Below are positions 17,090-26,477 of a DNA stretch of 64,000 nt, piece by piece. The stretch's first letter is position 1. Every line of letters begins with the position of its first letter. Where the stretch lies: contig NZ_JACVQF010000199.1 of assembly GCF_014534645.1 (NCBI RefSeq), forward strand, positions 62,001 through 126,000. The letters are read 5' to 3'. Origin of the DNA: Streptomyces griseicoloratus (GTDB lineage: Bacteria > Actinomycetota > Actinomycetes > Streptomycetales > Streptomycetaceae). The notes below the pieces were generated by a model. It had not been told where the DNA came from and searched no databases. It saw only the letters and a program-made list of their open reading frames with translations. Both the position numbers and the translations under genes were made by a program.

Positions 17090-18928
17090 ATGCAGATCCA
17101 AGACCTTCCGTTTCCCGACCCGGGCGTGCCGGACGCGCGTTCGGGCCCTCGATTCCTGTGGTGGCTCTTCCGGAACCAGCTGGGCGGGCAGCTCAAGTCG
17201 CTGGCCTGGGGACTTCTCCACTTCGCTTCTGTCTCGGCCCTGCCGTTCTGTGTCGGCCTCGCCGTCCAGGCCGTCGTCGACCGCTCCGGTACGCGACTCG
17301 CCCTGGCGGGCGGCCTGCTGGCGCTGTGCTGCGCGGGGAACGCGCTCGGCGACACCTTCCTGCACCGCGCCGCCGTGACCAACTGGATCACCGCTGCGGC
17401 CCGCGTCCAGCAGCTGCTCGCCCGCAAGGCCGCGCTGCTGGGCTCGGCACTGACGCGGCGCGTCGCGGCCGGTGAGGTCGTGGCCGTCTCCACGGGCGAC
17501 GTGGAGAAGATCGGCTGGTTCGTGGAGGCCCTGTCCCGCTTCACCGCGGCGGCGCTGACCATCGTGCTGGTCTGCGTGAGCCTGGTGGTCTACGAGCCGG
17601 CGCTCGGCGTCGTCGTGGCCGTGGGCCTGCCGGTGCTCGCCCTCGCGGTGCTGCCGCTGCTGCCCCGGGCGACCCGACGCGCCGACGTCCAGCGGGAGAA
17701 GGCCGGCCGCGCCACCGAACTGGCCTCGGACACCGTCGCCGGTCTGCGCGTGCTCCGCGGTATCGGCGGCGAGGAGCTGTTCCTCGACCGGTACCGCAGC
17801 GCCTCCCAGGAGGTCCGGCACGCGGCCGTGCGCAGCGCGCGGATGTGGTCGCTGATCTCCGCGATCCAGGTGCTGCTGCCGGGGCTCCTGCTGATCGCGG
17901 TGGTCTGGTACGGCGTGCGCCTGGCCCACGACGGCCGGATCGGCGTCGGTGAACTCGTCACCGTGTACAGCTCCGTCATGATCCTCACCTACCCTCTGCG
18001 GCACTTCGAGGAGATCGCCATGGCGTACTCCTTCTCGCGGCCGTCGGCCAAGCGGGCCGCCCGGGTGCTGTCGCTGGAACGGGCCACGGACACCACGGGG
18101 TCGCGCGCCGGGGCCGTCCCGTCCGGGGACCTGTACGACCCGGCCACCGGTCTGCTCGCTCCGGCGGGCCGGCTCACCGCCGTGGTGTGCGGCGACCCGG
18201 ACGCGGCCGGCCGCCTGGCGGAACGGCTCGGCGGGCACGCCTCGGAGAAGGGGACGTCTGCGCTGCTGGGCGGGGTCGCGCTCGACGAACTTCCGCTGGA
18301 CTCCGCGCGCACCGCCGTCCTGGTGCAGGACAAGGACCCGGTGCTGCTCTCCGGCACGCTGCGCGAACTGCTCGACGTACCCGCGTCCGGTGCCGTCGGC
18401 GCCGAGGACGCGCTGGCCGCGGCCCAGTGCGGGGACGTCCTGGCGGCGCTGGTGCAGGGATCGCTCGGGGCCGAGGACCCGATGGACGCCCGTATCACCG
18501 AACGCGGCCGCTCGCTCTCGGGCGGCCAGCGCCAGCGGCTCGCGCTGGCCCGGTCCCTGATCACCGATCCGCAGGTGCTCGTCCTGGACGAGCCGACCTC
18601 CGCGGTGGACTCGCACACCGAGGCACGGATCGCGGAAGGGGTGCGGAAGCTGCGTACGGGGCGCACGACGGTGGTGTTCACCTCGTCGCCGCTGCTGCTG
18701 GACCGTGCGGACCGGATCGTGTTCCTGCACGACGGCGAGGTCGCGGCGGTCGGCGCCCACCGGGAGCTGCTGCACAGCGAGCCCCGGTACCGGGCGGTGG
18801 TGACGCGCGAGACCGACGAGGAGACCGCCGCGCACCGGGACGAGGCGCGGGACAGGACCCTGGACGACGACGCGCTCGGTGACGACGACGTACTGCACCG
18901 ACTGGAAGAGATCGAGGAGACGGCATGA
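17090..18928 (+). CDS. ABC exporter subunit 1, with degenerate Walker A and no H-loop histidine
   Basis: 612 residues, membrane domain (about 25-345) plus ATPase domain. The Walker A position reads VVCGDPDAAGR (about 365-375) and lacks the GxxGxGK[ST] lysine. The switch histidine position reads VVFTSSPLLL instead of IAHRL. In contrast the signature SLSGGQRQRLALARSL and Walker B VLVLDEPTSAVD are intact. This is the partner that donates a good signature to the other subunit's ATP site. Its stop overlaps the next start (ATGA). A heterodimer with the following gene is strongly implied; the substrate is unknown. Confidence 0.93.
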   Translation: MQIQDLPFPDPGVPDARSGPRFLWWLFRNQLGGQLKSLAWGLLHFASVSALPFCVGLAVQAVVDRSGTRLALAGGLLALCCAGNALGDTFLHRAAVTNWITAAARVQQLLARKAALLGSALTRRVAAGEVVAVSTGDVEKIGWFVEALSRFTAAALTIVLVCVSLVVYEPALGVVVAVGLPVLALAVLPLLPRATRRADVQREKAGRATELASDTVAGLRVLRGIGGEELFLDRYRSASQEVRHAAVRSARMWSLISAIQVLLPGLLLIAVVWYGVRLAHDGRIGVGELVTVYSSVMILTYPLRHFEEIAMAYSFSRPSAKRAARVLSLERATDTTGSRAGAVPSGDLYDPATGLLAPAGRLTAVVCGDPDAAGRLAERLGGHASEKGTSALLGGVALDELPLDSARTAVLVQDKDPVLLSGTLRELLDVPASGAVGAEDALAAAQCGDVLAALVQGSLGAEDPMDARITERGRSLSGGQRQRLALARSLITDPQVLVLDEPTSAVDSHTEARIAEGVRKLRTGRTTVVFTSSPLLLDRADRIVFLHDGEVAAVGAHRELLHSEPRYRAVVTRETDEETAAHRDEARDRTLDDDALGDDDVLHRLEEIEETA

Positions 18929-20706
18929 TCGGCGTGGCGCCACCGTCGTACGACCCGGCGGCCCCCACCACGGCGAGCACCCTGCCCGTCGGTGCCCCCA
19001 CGACCGTACGTGCGTACGTGGGGGAACTGCTGCGCCGGCACCGCCGGGCCTTCCTCTTCCTCGTCGCCGTCAACACCGTCGCCGTGGTCGCCTCCATGGC
19101 CGGCCCCTACCTGCTGGGCGGGCTCGTGGAGCGGGTGTCGGACGACGCCCGCGAGCTGCACCTGGGGCTGACGGCCACGATGTTCGTGATCGCGCTCGTC
19201 GTCCAGGCCGTGTTCGTGCGGGAGGTACGGCTGCGCGGGGCCATGCTCGGCGAGCGGATGCTGGCCGACCTGCGCGAGGACTTCCTCGTCCGGTCGGTCG
19301 GACTGCCGCCGGGCGTGCTGGAGCGGGCCGGCACGGGCGATCTGCTCTCCCGGATCACAACCGACATCGACCGCCTCGCCAACGCCATGCGCGAGGCCGT
19401 GCCCCAGCTGTCGATCGGCGTCGTCTGGGTGGCCCTGCTGCTCGGCGGGCTCGTGGTCACGGCTCCGCCCCTGGCACCCGCCGTGCTCCTCGCCGTTCCG
19501 CTGCTGGTGATCGGCTGCCGCTGGTACTTCCGCCGGGCGCCCTCCGCCTATCGCTCGGAGGCCGCCGGGTACGCCGCCGTGGCCGCCGCGCTCGCCGAGA
19601 CCGTGGACGCCGGACGCACCGTCGAGGCCCACCGCCTCGGCGCCCGCCGCATCGAGCTGTCCGAGCGCCGGGTCCGGGAGTGGACGGCGTGGGAGCGTTA
19701 CACGCTCTGGCTGCGGTCGGTGCTCTTCCCGGTCATCAACGTCACCCATGTGACCGTGCTCGCCTCCGTCCTGCTCATCGGCGGTGTGTTCGTCCTGCAG
19801 GGCTGGATCGGGGTCGGTCAGCTGACGACGGCGGCACTGATCGCGCAGATGCTCGTCGACCCGGTCGGCCTGATCCTGCGCTGGTACGACGAGCTGCAGG
19901 TGGCCCAGGTCTCGCTGGCCCGGCTGGTCGGCGTCCGGGACATCGAGCCGGACGCCGGGGACCCGTCGCTCGCCCCCGACGGGCGGCAGGTGCACGCCGA
20001 CGGGGTGCACTTCGGCTACGTCGAGGGCGTGGACGTCCTGCGCAAGGTGTCGCTGGAGGTCGCCCCGGGCACGAGGCTCGCGCTGGTGGGTCCCTCCGGC
20101 GCCGGCAAGTCCACACTGGGCAGACTGCTCGCCGGCATCTACGGCCCCCGCGACGGCCGGATCACCCTGGGCGGCGCGGAACTCTCCCGGATGTCCGCCG
20201 AGCGGGTCCGCTCGCACGTGGCCCTGGTCAACCAGGAGCACCACGTCTTCGTGGGCTCCCTGCGCGACAACCTGCGCCTGGCCCGCAGCGGTGCCACGGA
20301 TGCCGAGCTGTGGGCGGCGCTGGGCGCGGTCGACGCCGATGACTGGGCCCGTGGCCTCGACGAAGGGCTGGACACCGAGGTCGGTTCGGGCGGCTTCGCG
20401 CTCACCCCGGCGCAGGCCCAGCAGATCGCGCTGGCCCGGCTGGTGCTGGCCGACCCGCACACCCTGGTGCTGGACGAGGCCACGTCCCTGCTCGACCCGC
20501 GGGCGGCACGCCACCTCGAACGGTCCCTGGCCCGCGTCCTGGACGGCCGTACCGTGATCGCCATCGCCCACCGGCTGCACACCGCCCACGACGCCGACGT
20601 CATCGCCGTCGTCGAGAACGGCCGGATCAGCGAGCTGGGCAGTCACGACGAGCTGGTCGCGGCGGACGGCGCCTACGCGGCCCTCTGGCGGTCCTGGCAC
20701 GGCTGA
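18925..20706 (+). CDS. ABC exporter subunit 2, with intact Walker A but degenerate signature motif
   Basis: 593 residues, membrane domain (about 30-340) plus ATPase. Walker A is VGPSGAGKSTLGRLLAG (about 390-405), Walker B LVLDEATSLLD and H-loop AIAHRLHT, all intact. The signature motif, however, is ALTPAQAQQIALARL instead of LSGGQ. Together with subunit 1 this gives one complete composite ATP site (Walker A of this protein, LSGGQ of subunit 1) and one dead site, as in known asymmetric heterodimeric exporters. Coupled to the upstream gene by ATGA. Confidence 0.93.
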   Translation: MIGVAPPSYDPAAPTTASTLPVGAPTTVRAYVGELLRRHRRAFLFLVAVNTVAVVASMAGPYLLGGLVERVSDDARELHLGLTATMFVIALVVQAVFVREVRLRGAMLGERMLADLREDFLVRSVGLPPGVLERAGTGDLLSRITTDIDRLANAMREAVPQLSIGVVWVALLLGGLVVTAPPLAPAVLLAVPLLVIGCRWYFRRAPSAYRSEAAGYAAVAAALAETVDAGRTVEAHRLGARRIELSERRVREWTAWERYTLWLRSVLFPVINVTHVTVLASVLLIGGVFVLQGWIGVGQLTTAALIAQMLVDPVGLILRWYDELQVAQVSLARLVGVRDIEPDAGDPSLAPDGRQVHADGVHFGYVEGVDVLRKVSLEVAPGTRLALVGPSGAGKSTLGRLLAGIYGPRDGRITLGGAELSRMSAERVRSHVALVNQEHHVFVGSLRDNLRLARSGATDAELWAALGAVDADDWARGLDEGLDTEVGSGGFALTPAQAQQIALARLVLADPHTLVLDEATSLLDPRAARHLERSLARVLDGRTVIAIAHRLHTAHDADVIAVVENGRISELGSHDELVAADGAYAALWRSWHG

Positions 20707-21309
20707 CCGAAGCGCCCCGCTCCGGCTCGTGAAGGTGCTGGCTCCCGGCCAGGCTGCCTTGCACCGTCGGGGGCGGGCTCGGGCGCGCGGGGGCCGGCCC
20801 GGTGAAACGTACGGGCTCGGGGAGGCGAGCGGGCTTGGTCGTGCCGGGGCCGGGCTGCTCAGGCCCCGGCTCGGACGGCCGAGGGACGAGCCCGCCGAGC
20901 CCGGAACGCCACACGCCCGGTCCAGGCACCCCGGGCCCCCGCCCAGACGCTCCATGGCCCAGCCCGGACAGCCCAGCGCCCGGCCCAGAACACCACTGGC
21001 CGACTGACTCCTGCGATCGAGGAAGGCCGGATACGGACGGTAACGACCCACCCCCGGACGGTCAGGGACCGGACTCGGGCACGTCCCGCCGCCGGTCTGC
21101 GGGGGCGGACCGGGGGTACCCGGTCCCCAGCACGGGCCCGTGCCGTTGCGTGCTCCCGAACGGGGGTGGAAGTCTGGGAGGAGGCACCGGCTCGGGGAGC
21201 GCCCGCACGGCGCGCCGTACGGCGACGGGCGACGCCTGTGCCCCGTGCAGCGGCGACCCGCCGCGACCCACGGCGAGAAGGGGCCCGTCCCCACCCCCAG
21301 GAGGTACCC
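20707..21309. other. 603-bp GC-rich gap with hairpins, no supported gene
   Basis: No frame has believable coding character. CCGGGGCC (20844-20851) and GGCCCCGG (20862-20869) form a perfect stem with a 10-nt loop, possibly the ABC operon terminator. GGACCGGG-GGTA-CCCGGTCC (21107-21126) is a second perfect hairpin about 180 bp upstream of the DUF5709 gene. The rest is proline/arginine-like low-complexity GC sequence. Confidence 0.5.
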
Positions 21310-21780
21310 GTGAACAGCGCCGACGGATGGGGAGATGACGTCTACCAGCCCGACGGTTCCGAGCAGAGGGAAGACACCGGGCTGCTCGACGCGGAGGACA
21401 CCCTGGAGTACGACGGTGTCGACGACCCCCTCGACCGCGGCTGGTCCCCGCCCGAGCGGCCCTGGGCGGTGGAGCACACCGGCGTGACGGCCGGGGAACG
21501 CCACCGCGGCGAAACGCTGGACCAGCGGCTCGCCGAGGAGCAGCCGGACACTCTCGCGCCCGACGGCGACGGCCTGGGCGATGCCCAGGGGACCGACGGC
21601 GAGCTGTTGGACAACGAGGTCGGGGCGGCCCGCTCCGGCCGGCTCGTGGCCCCCGACGAAGGGGCCCACGAGGACGACGAACCCGCGCTGGTCGCCACGG
21701 ACGTGGGCATCGACGGTGCGGCGGCCTCCGCCGAGGAGGCGGCGGTGCACATCGTCGACGAGGACTCCTTGCCTCGCTGA
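21310..21780 (+). CDS. DUF5709 family protein
   Basis: 156 residues, very acidic, beginning VNSADGWGDDVYQPDGSEQ and DTGLLDAEDTLEYDGVDDPLDRGWSPPERP, which is the DUF5709 signature widespread in Streptomyces. It continues with GETLDQRLAEEQPD and ends IVDEDSLPR. No membrane segment or signal is visible; it is likely cytosolic and largely disordered. GTG 21310 is set by AGGAGG five bases upstream. The function is unknown. It precedes the alternative L31 gene by 69 bp. Confidence 0.85.
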   Translation: MNSADGWGDDVYQPDGSEQREDTGLLDAEDTLEYDGVDDPLDRGWSPPERPWAVEHTGVTAGERHRGETLDQRLAEEQPDTLAPDGDGLGDAQGTDGELLDNEVGAARSGRLVAPDEGAHEDDEPALVATDVGIDGAAASAEEAAVHIVDEDSLPR

Positions 21781-21849
21781 CCGCTTCGCCCCCGCCGGCC
21801 GCGCCGTTCGTGAGCCGTCACCCCGACCCGTGCCGTACGAGGAGCAGTC

Positions 21850-22122
21850 ATGCAGCAGGACAAGCACCCGGACTACCACCCCGTGGTCTTCCGCGACCGC
21901 GCCGCCGGTTACGCCTTCCTCACCCGGTCCACCGCGACCAGCGACCAGACGATCGCGTGGGACGACGGCGAGACCTACCCGGTGGTGGACGTGGAGATCT
22001 CCTCGGAGAGCCACCCGTTCTACACGGGCAAGGCGCGGACGGTGGACTCGGAGGGACGCGTCGCCCGCTTCGAGCGCCGCTACGGCGGCGGCGAGGGGCA
22101 GAGCGCCGGCGGGACGGGCTGA
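21850..22122 (+). CDS. rpmE2: 50S ribosomal protein L31, type B (zinc-independent)
   Basis: 90 residues: [28 protein letters not shown], then [20 protein letters not shown]. The type B L31 pattern is clear and there is no cysteine, so the zinc ribbon of type A L31 is absent. In Streptomyces such C-minus paralogues replace zinc L31 during zinc shortage under Zur control (established for the family). I saw no clear Zur box in the 69 bp upstream. GAGGAG precedes the ATG. Confidence 0.95.
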   Translation: MQQDKHPDYHPVVFRDRAAGYAFLTRSTATSDQTIAWDDGETYPVVDVEISSESHPFYTGKARTVDSEGRVARFERRYGGGEGQSAGGTG

Positions 22123-22136
22123 AAGAGCCGGCCTGG

Positions 22137-22931
22137 TCAGATGACGTTGAGTGCGGCCGCGCCGCCCACTCCGCCGAGCACCATGAACGCCGGCATCAGC
22201 ACCTTCAGCTCCACCCAGCTGCCGGCCCGGAACCGCATGCCCTTCGGCGGGCCGATGGGGTACCAGCGCTTGCGGCCCACCGGTATCGGCCACAGTATGG
22301 GGCAGCCCGAGACGGTCAGCGCGTCCCCGATGTCGTGCACCAGCGCGCCGAGCACTATCGGCAGCCCGAGCCACAGGTACTCCTGGCCGGGCGCGGTGAA
22401 CAGCCAGTCCGAGCCTCCGTCCGGCTTGTCCAGGATCCCGGCGAGGATCCACGCGCTGGTCGCGGCCAGCAACCAGACGAGGACGTCGCTGCTGGAGCCG
22501 CGGGCCGCCCGCCACAGCAGTCCCTCGATGGCGAGCACCATGTGCACGAAGAGGATCGCCAGCACCGCCCAGCGCCCGCCCGTGATGGCCAGGACCGAGG
22601 TGCCCGCGCCGATCAGGACCGCCCACAGCCAGGTGTGCGTCAGCGTGCGATGGCCGCCGGAGCGGCGTGGGTCGCCCTGCTTCTTGGTGGCCTTGTAGAC
22701 GGCGTACGACAGCTTGTCGACGATCTCGCACAGCCCCCGCGAGACGGGTCCGAAGGCCCGGGAGATGGTGGCGGCCTTGTGGTCGAGGTCCGGGGCGAGC
22801 GCGGCCCCGGCGCAGATGAGGGCTCCGGCGAGCAGGACGGGCCAGGGCATCGGGTGCCCGGCGGCGGCCGTGGCCGCTCCTACGCCGAGCCAGGCAGCGG
22901 CGCCCGACAGTGAGTGTGCTGGTCCCATCAT
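22137..22931 (-). CDS. Membrane-bound metal-dependent hydrolase (YdjM/DUF457 family)
   Basis: About 264 residues with several hydrophobic spans. Conserved metal-ligand-like motifs are GPAHSLSG at the start, LAPDLDHKAATISR, GGHRTLTHTWLWAV and ALVHDIGDALT, the usual H/D pattern of this family. ATG 22931 gives the family-like MMGPAHS N-terminus; ATG 22949 is an alternative whose ribosome site would be too close. Converges with rpmE2 with only 14 bp between stops. The substrate is unknown. Confidence 0.87.
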   Translation of the reverse strand: MMGPAHSLSGAAAWLGVGAATAAAGHPMPWPVLLAGALICAGAALAPDLDHKAATISRAFGPVSRGLCEIVDKLSYAVYKATKKQGDPRRSGGHRTLTHTWLWAVLIGAGTSVLAITGGRWAVLAILFVHMVLAIEGLLWRAARGSSSDVLVWLLAATSAWILAGILDKPDGGSDWLFTAPGQEYLWLGLPIVLGALVHDIGDALTVSGCPILWPIPVGRKRWYPIGPPKGMRFRAGSWVELKVLMPAFMVLGGVGGAAALNVI

Positions 22932-23076
22932 CGCCGTTGCCCGCCCCATTCCTCATGTGCCGCTGTCCAGTTGACCGGGTCCGCTGACGCGCAGTCGGCG
23001 ACCCAGCGTAGCGTTCGCGATCTTCGTGCGGGCATCCGATTCCCGCATCGCGGCTCGGGCCAGGCAAGATGGGGGC

Positions 23077-25590
23077 GTGACCCTCATCGATCAGCTGCCG
23101 CCGACCGCCGACCCCGACGCCCTCTACGAAGCCTTCGAGTCGTGGGCCCAGGAGCGCGGTCTCACGCTCTACCCCCACCAGGAGGAGGCGCTGATCGAGG
23201 TGGTGTCCGGCGCGAACGTGATCGTGTCGACGCCCACCGGTTCCGGCAAGAGCATGATCGCGGCAGGTGCCCACTTCGCCGCGCTGGCCCGGGACGAGGT
23301 CACCTTCTACACGGCTCCGATCAAGGCGCTGGTGTCGGAGAAGTTCTTCGAGCTGTGCAAGCTGTTCGGTACGGAGAACGTCGGCATGCTGACGGGCGAC
23401 GCGTCCGTGAACGCCGACGCCCCCGTGATCTGCTGCACCGCCGAGGTGCTGGCGTCGATCGCGCTGCGTGACGGCAAGGACGCGGACATCGGCCAGGTCG
23501 TGATGGACGAGTTCCACTTCTACGCGGAACCGGATCGCGGCTGGGCCTGGCAGATTCCCCTGCTGGAACTGCCGCAGGCGCAGTTCGTCCTGATGTCGGC
23601 CACGCTCGGTGACGTCTCGTTCTTCGAGAAGGACCTCACGCGCCGCACCGGCCGTCCCACGGCGGTGATCCGCTCGGCCACCCGTCCCGTGCCGCTCTCC
23701 TACGAGTACCGCTACACGCCGCTCACCGAGACGCTCACGGACCTCCTGGAGGCGCGGCAGGCGCCCGTCTACATCGTGCACTTCACGCAGGCGCAGGCCG
23801 TCGAGCGCGCACAGGCGCTGATGAGCATCAACATGTGCACGCGGGAGGAGAAGGACAAGATCGCCGAGCTGATCGGCAACTTCCGCTTCACGACGAAGTT
23901 CGGCCGCAACCTCTCCCGCTACGTCCGGCACGGCATCGGTGTGCACCACGCCGGCATGCTGCCCAAGTACCGGCGTCTGGTGGAGAAACTCGCGCAGGCC
24001 GGTCTGCTGAAGGTGATCTGCGGTACCGACACGCTCGGTGTGGGTGTCAACGTCCCGATCCGTACCGTGCTGTTCACGGCGCTGACCAAGTACGACGGCA
24101 ATCGTGTCCGCACGCTGCGGGCCCGGGAGTTCCACCAGATCGCCGGGCGGGCCGGGCGGGCGGGCTTCGACACGGAGGGCTTCGTCGTCGCCCAGGCCCC
24201 CGAGCACGTCATCGAGAACGAGAAGGCGCTCGCCAAGGCCGGTGACGACCCGAAGAAGCGCCGGAAGGTCGTCCGCAAGAAGGCGCCCGAGGGCTTCGTG
24301 GCCTGGACGGAGAACACCTTCGAGAAGCTCATCGCCTCCGAGCCGGAGCCGCTGACCTCCCGCTTCCGGGTGACCCACACCATGCTGCTGTCGGTGATCG
24401 CCCGTCCCGGCAACGCCTTCACCGCGATGCGGCACCTGCTGGAGGACAACCACGAGCCGCGGGTGCAGCAGCTGCGCCACATCCGGCGGGCGATCGCCAT
24501 CTACCGCTCGCTGCTCGACGGCGGCATCGTCGAGAAACTCGACACGCCGGACGCCGAGGGCCGGATCGTCCGGCTCACGGTGGACCTGCAGCAGGACTTC
24601 GCGCTGAACCAGCCGCTGTCCACCTTCGCCCTGGCCGCGTTCGAACTGCTCGACCCGGAGTCGCCGTCGTACGCGCTGGACATGGTGTCCGTCGTGGAGT
24701 CCACCCTGGACGACCCCCGGCAGATCCTGGCAGCCCAGCAGAACAAGGCTCGCGGCGAGGCCGTGGCCGCCATGAAGGCGGACGGCGTCGAGTACGAGGA
24801 GCGCATGGAGCGTCTCCAGGACATCACGTACCCGAAGCCTCTGGAGGAACTGCTCTTCCACGCGTACGACACCTACCGCCGGAGCCACCCCTGGGTCGGC
24901 GACCACCCGCTGTCGCCGAAGTCGGTGATCCGGGACATGTACGAGCGGGCGCTGACCTTCACGGAACTGGTCTCCTTCTACGAGCTGGCCCGCACCGAGG
25001 GCATCGTGCTGCGCTACCTCGCCGGCGCCTACAAGGCCCTGGACCACAACATCCCGGACGACCTGAAGTCCGACGACCTCCAGGACCTGATCGAGTGGCT
25101 CGGTGAGATGGTGCGCCAGGTCGACTCCAGCCTGCTCGACGAGTGGGAGCAGCTCGCCAACCCGGAGGAGATGACCGCCGAGGAGGCGCAGGAGAAGGCC
25201 GACCAGGTGCGGCCGGTCACCACCAACGCGCGAGCCTTCCGCGTCCTCGTCCGCAACGCCCTGTTTCGCCGTGTCGAACTCGCCGCTCTGGACCAGGTCG
25301 ACGAGCTCGGCGAGATGGACGCCGACACCGGCTGGAACGCCGATGCCTGGGGCGAGGCGATGGACAAGTACTGGGACGAGTACGACGACCTCGGCACCGG
25401 CCCCGACGCCCGCGGTCCCAAGCTGCTGGTGATCGAGGAGGAGCCGCAGAACGGTCTGTGGCGCGTCCGCCAGATCTTCGACGACCCCAACGGCGACCAC
25501 GACTGGGGCATCAGCGCCGAGGTCGACCTCGCGGCCTCGGACGCCGAGGGCCGGGCGGTCGTCCGCGTGACCGATGTCGGCCAGCTGTGA
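23077..25590 (+). CDS. Ski2-like superfamily II DEAD/DEAH-type RNA helicase
   Basis: 837 residues. Motifs in order: Walker A STPTGSGKSM (about 52), APIKALVSEKF, LTGDASVNADAP, motif II VMDEFHFY (about 141; DEFH instead of DEVH), LMSATLGD, and in the second RecA domain GIGVHHAGMLPKYRRLVE, GTDTLGVGVNVPIRTVL and HQIAGRAGRAGFDTEG. A long helical C-terminal region follows, as in Ski2/HelY-like helicases. GTG 23077 is the only sensible start although its ribosome site is weak. It probably unwinds RNA in turnover or ribosome processing (inference). The thioesterase gene follows 19 bp later. Confidence 0.92.
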   Translation: MTLIDQLPPTADPDALYEAFESWAQERGLTLYPHQEEALIEVVSGANVIVSTPTGSGKSMIAAGAHFAALARDEVTFYTAPIKALVSEKFFELCKLFGTENVGMLTGDASVNADAPVICCTAEVLASIALRDGKDADIGQVVMDEFHFYAEPDRGWAWQIPLLELPQAQFVLMSATLGDVSFFEKDLTRRTGRPTAVIRSATRPVPLSYEYRYTPLTETLTDLLEARQAPVYIVHFTQAQAVERAQALMSINMCTREEKDKIAELIGNFRFTTKFGRNLSRYVRHGIGVHHAGMLPKYRRLVEKLAQAGLLKVICGTDTLGVGVNVPIRTVLFTALTKYDGNRVRTLRAREFHQIAGRAGRAGFDTEGFVVAQAPEHVIENEKALAKAGDDPKKRRKVVRKKAPEGFVAWTENTFEKLIASEPEPLTSRFRVTHTMLLSVIARPGNAFTAMRHLLEDNHEPRVQQLRHIRRAIAIYRSLLDGGIVEKLDTPDAEGRIVRLTVDLQQDFALNQPLSTFALAAFELLDPESPSYALDMVSVVESTLDDPRQILAAQQNKARGEAVAAMKADGVEYEERMERLQDITYPKPLEELLFHAYDTYRRSHPWVGDHPLSPKSVIRDMYERALTFTELVSFYELARTEGIVLRYLAGAYKALDHNIPDDLKSDDLQDLIEWLGEMVRQVDSSLLDEWEQLANPEEMTAEEAQEKADQVRPVTTNARAFRVLVRNALFRRVELAALDQVDELGEMDADTGWNADAWGEAMDKYWDEYDDLGTGPDARGPKLLVIEEEPQNGLWRVRQIFDDPNGDHDWGISAEVDLAASDAEGRAVVRVTDVGQL

Positions 25591-25609
25591 ACACAGGAGA
25601 ATCCCACCG

Positions 25610-26476
25610 ATGACGAACCCGGCCGAGAGCCTCGTCGACCTGCTCGACCTGGAGCAGATCGAGGTCAACATCTTCCGTGGCCGCAGCCCCGAGGAGTCAC
25701 TCCAGCGGGTGTTCGGCGGCCAGGTGGCCGGACAGGCGCTGGTGGCCGCGGGCCGCACCACGGAGGGCGACCGCCCGGTGCACTCGCTGCACGCGTACTT
25801 CCTGCGCCCCGGCCGCCCGGGAGTGCCGATCGTGTACCAGGTCGAACGGGTCCGGGACGGGCGGTCGTTCACCACCCGCCGGGTCACCGCCGTGCAGCAG
25901 GGCCGCACGATCTTCAATCTCACCGCCTCCTTTCACAAGCCTGAACAGGGGAGCTTCGAGCACCAGCTGCCGCCGGCCCGCAAGGTCCCGGCCCCCGAGT
26001 CCCTGCCGACGGTCGCCGACGAGGTGAGGGAGCACCTGGGCGCGCTGCCCGAGCAGTTGGAGCGGATGGCACGCCGCCAGCCCTTCGACATCCGCTATGT
26101 CGACCGGCTGCGCTGGAGCGCCGAGGACGTCGCGGACGCCGAGCCGCGCAGCGCCGTGTGGATGCGCGCGGTGGGACCGCTCGGCGACGACCCGCTCGTG
26201 CACACCTGTGCCCTCACCTACGCCAGCGACATGACCCTTCTGGACGCCGTGCGGATCCCGGTGGAGCCCCTGTGGGGGCCACGGGGGTTCGACATGGCGT
26301 CGCTGGACCACGCCATGTGGTTCCACCGGCCGTTCCGCGCGGACGAGTGGTTCCTGTACGACCAGGAGTCACCGATCGCGACCGGCGGACGGGGGCTGGC
26401 CCGTGGACGCATCTACGACGTGGAGGGGCGCCTGCTGGTGTCCGTCGTCCAGGAAGGGCTGTTCCGGGCTCTGTAG
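25610..26476 (+). CDS. tesB: Acyl-CoA thioesterase II
   Basis: 288 residues made of two tandem hot-dog domains. Family motifs are VFGGQVAGQALVAAGRT, VHSLHAYFLRPG and FTTRRVTAVQQGRTIF in the first, and DHAMWFHRPFRADEWFLYDQESP with GRGLARGRIYDVEGRLLVSVVQEGL in the second. TesB hydrolyses medium- and long-chain acyl-CoA to free acid and CoA in the cytosol. ATG 25610 has CAGGAGA upstream. Probably cotranscribed with the helicase gene. Confidence 0.95.
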   Translation: MTNPAESLVDLLDLEQIEVNIFRGRSPEESLQRVFGGQVAGQALVAAGRTTEGDRPVHSLHAYFLRPGRPGVPIVYQVERVRDGRSFTTRRVTAVQQGRTIFNLTASFHKPEQGSFEHQLPPARKVPAPESLPTVADEVREHLGALPEQLERMARRQPFDIRYVDRLRWSAEDVADAEPRSAVWMRAVGPLGDDPLVHTCALTYASDMTLLDAVRIPVEPLWGPRGFDMASLDHAMWFHRPFRADEWFLYDQESPIATGGRGLARGRIYDVEGRLLVSVVQEGLFRAL

Positions 26477-26477
26477 G

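Noticed and set aside
20627-20929. Minus-strand proline-rich small protein in the gap after the ABC pair
   Set aside because: It overlaps the 3' end of the ABC gene, has no ribosome site and low-complexity composition.
17989-25923. Very long open frame on the minus strand (over 2600 codons)
   Set aside because: It is antisense to the ABC pair, DUF5709, L31 and helicase genes, has no family features, and arises from lack of stops in GC-rich DNA. The small DUF457 gene is the only real minus-strand gene inside its span.
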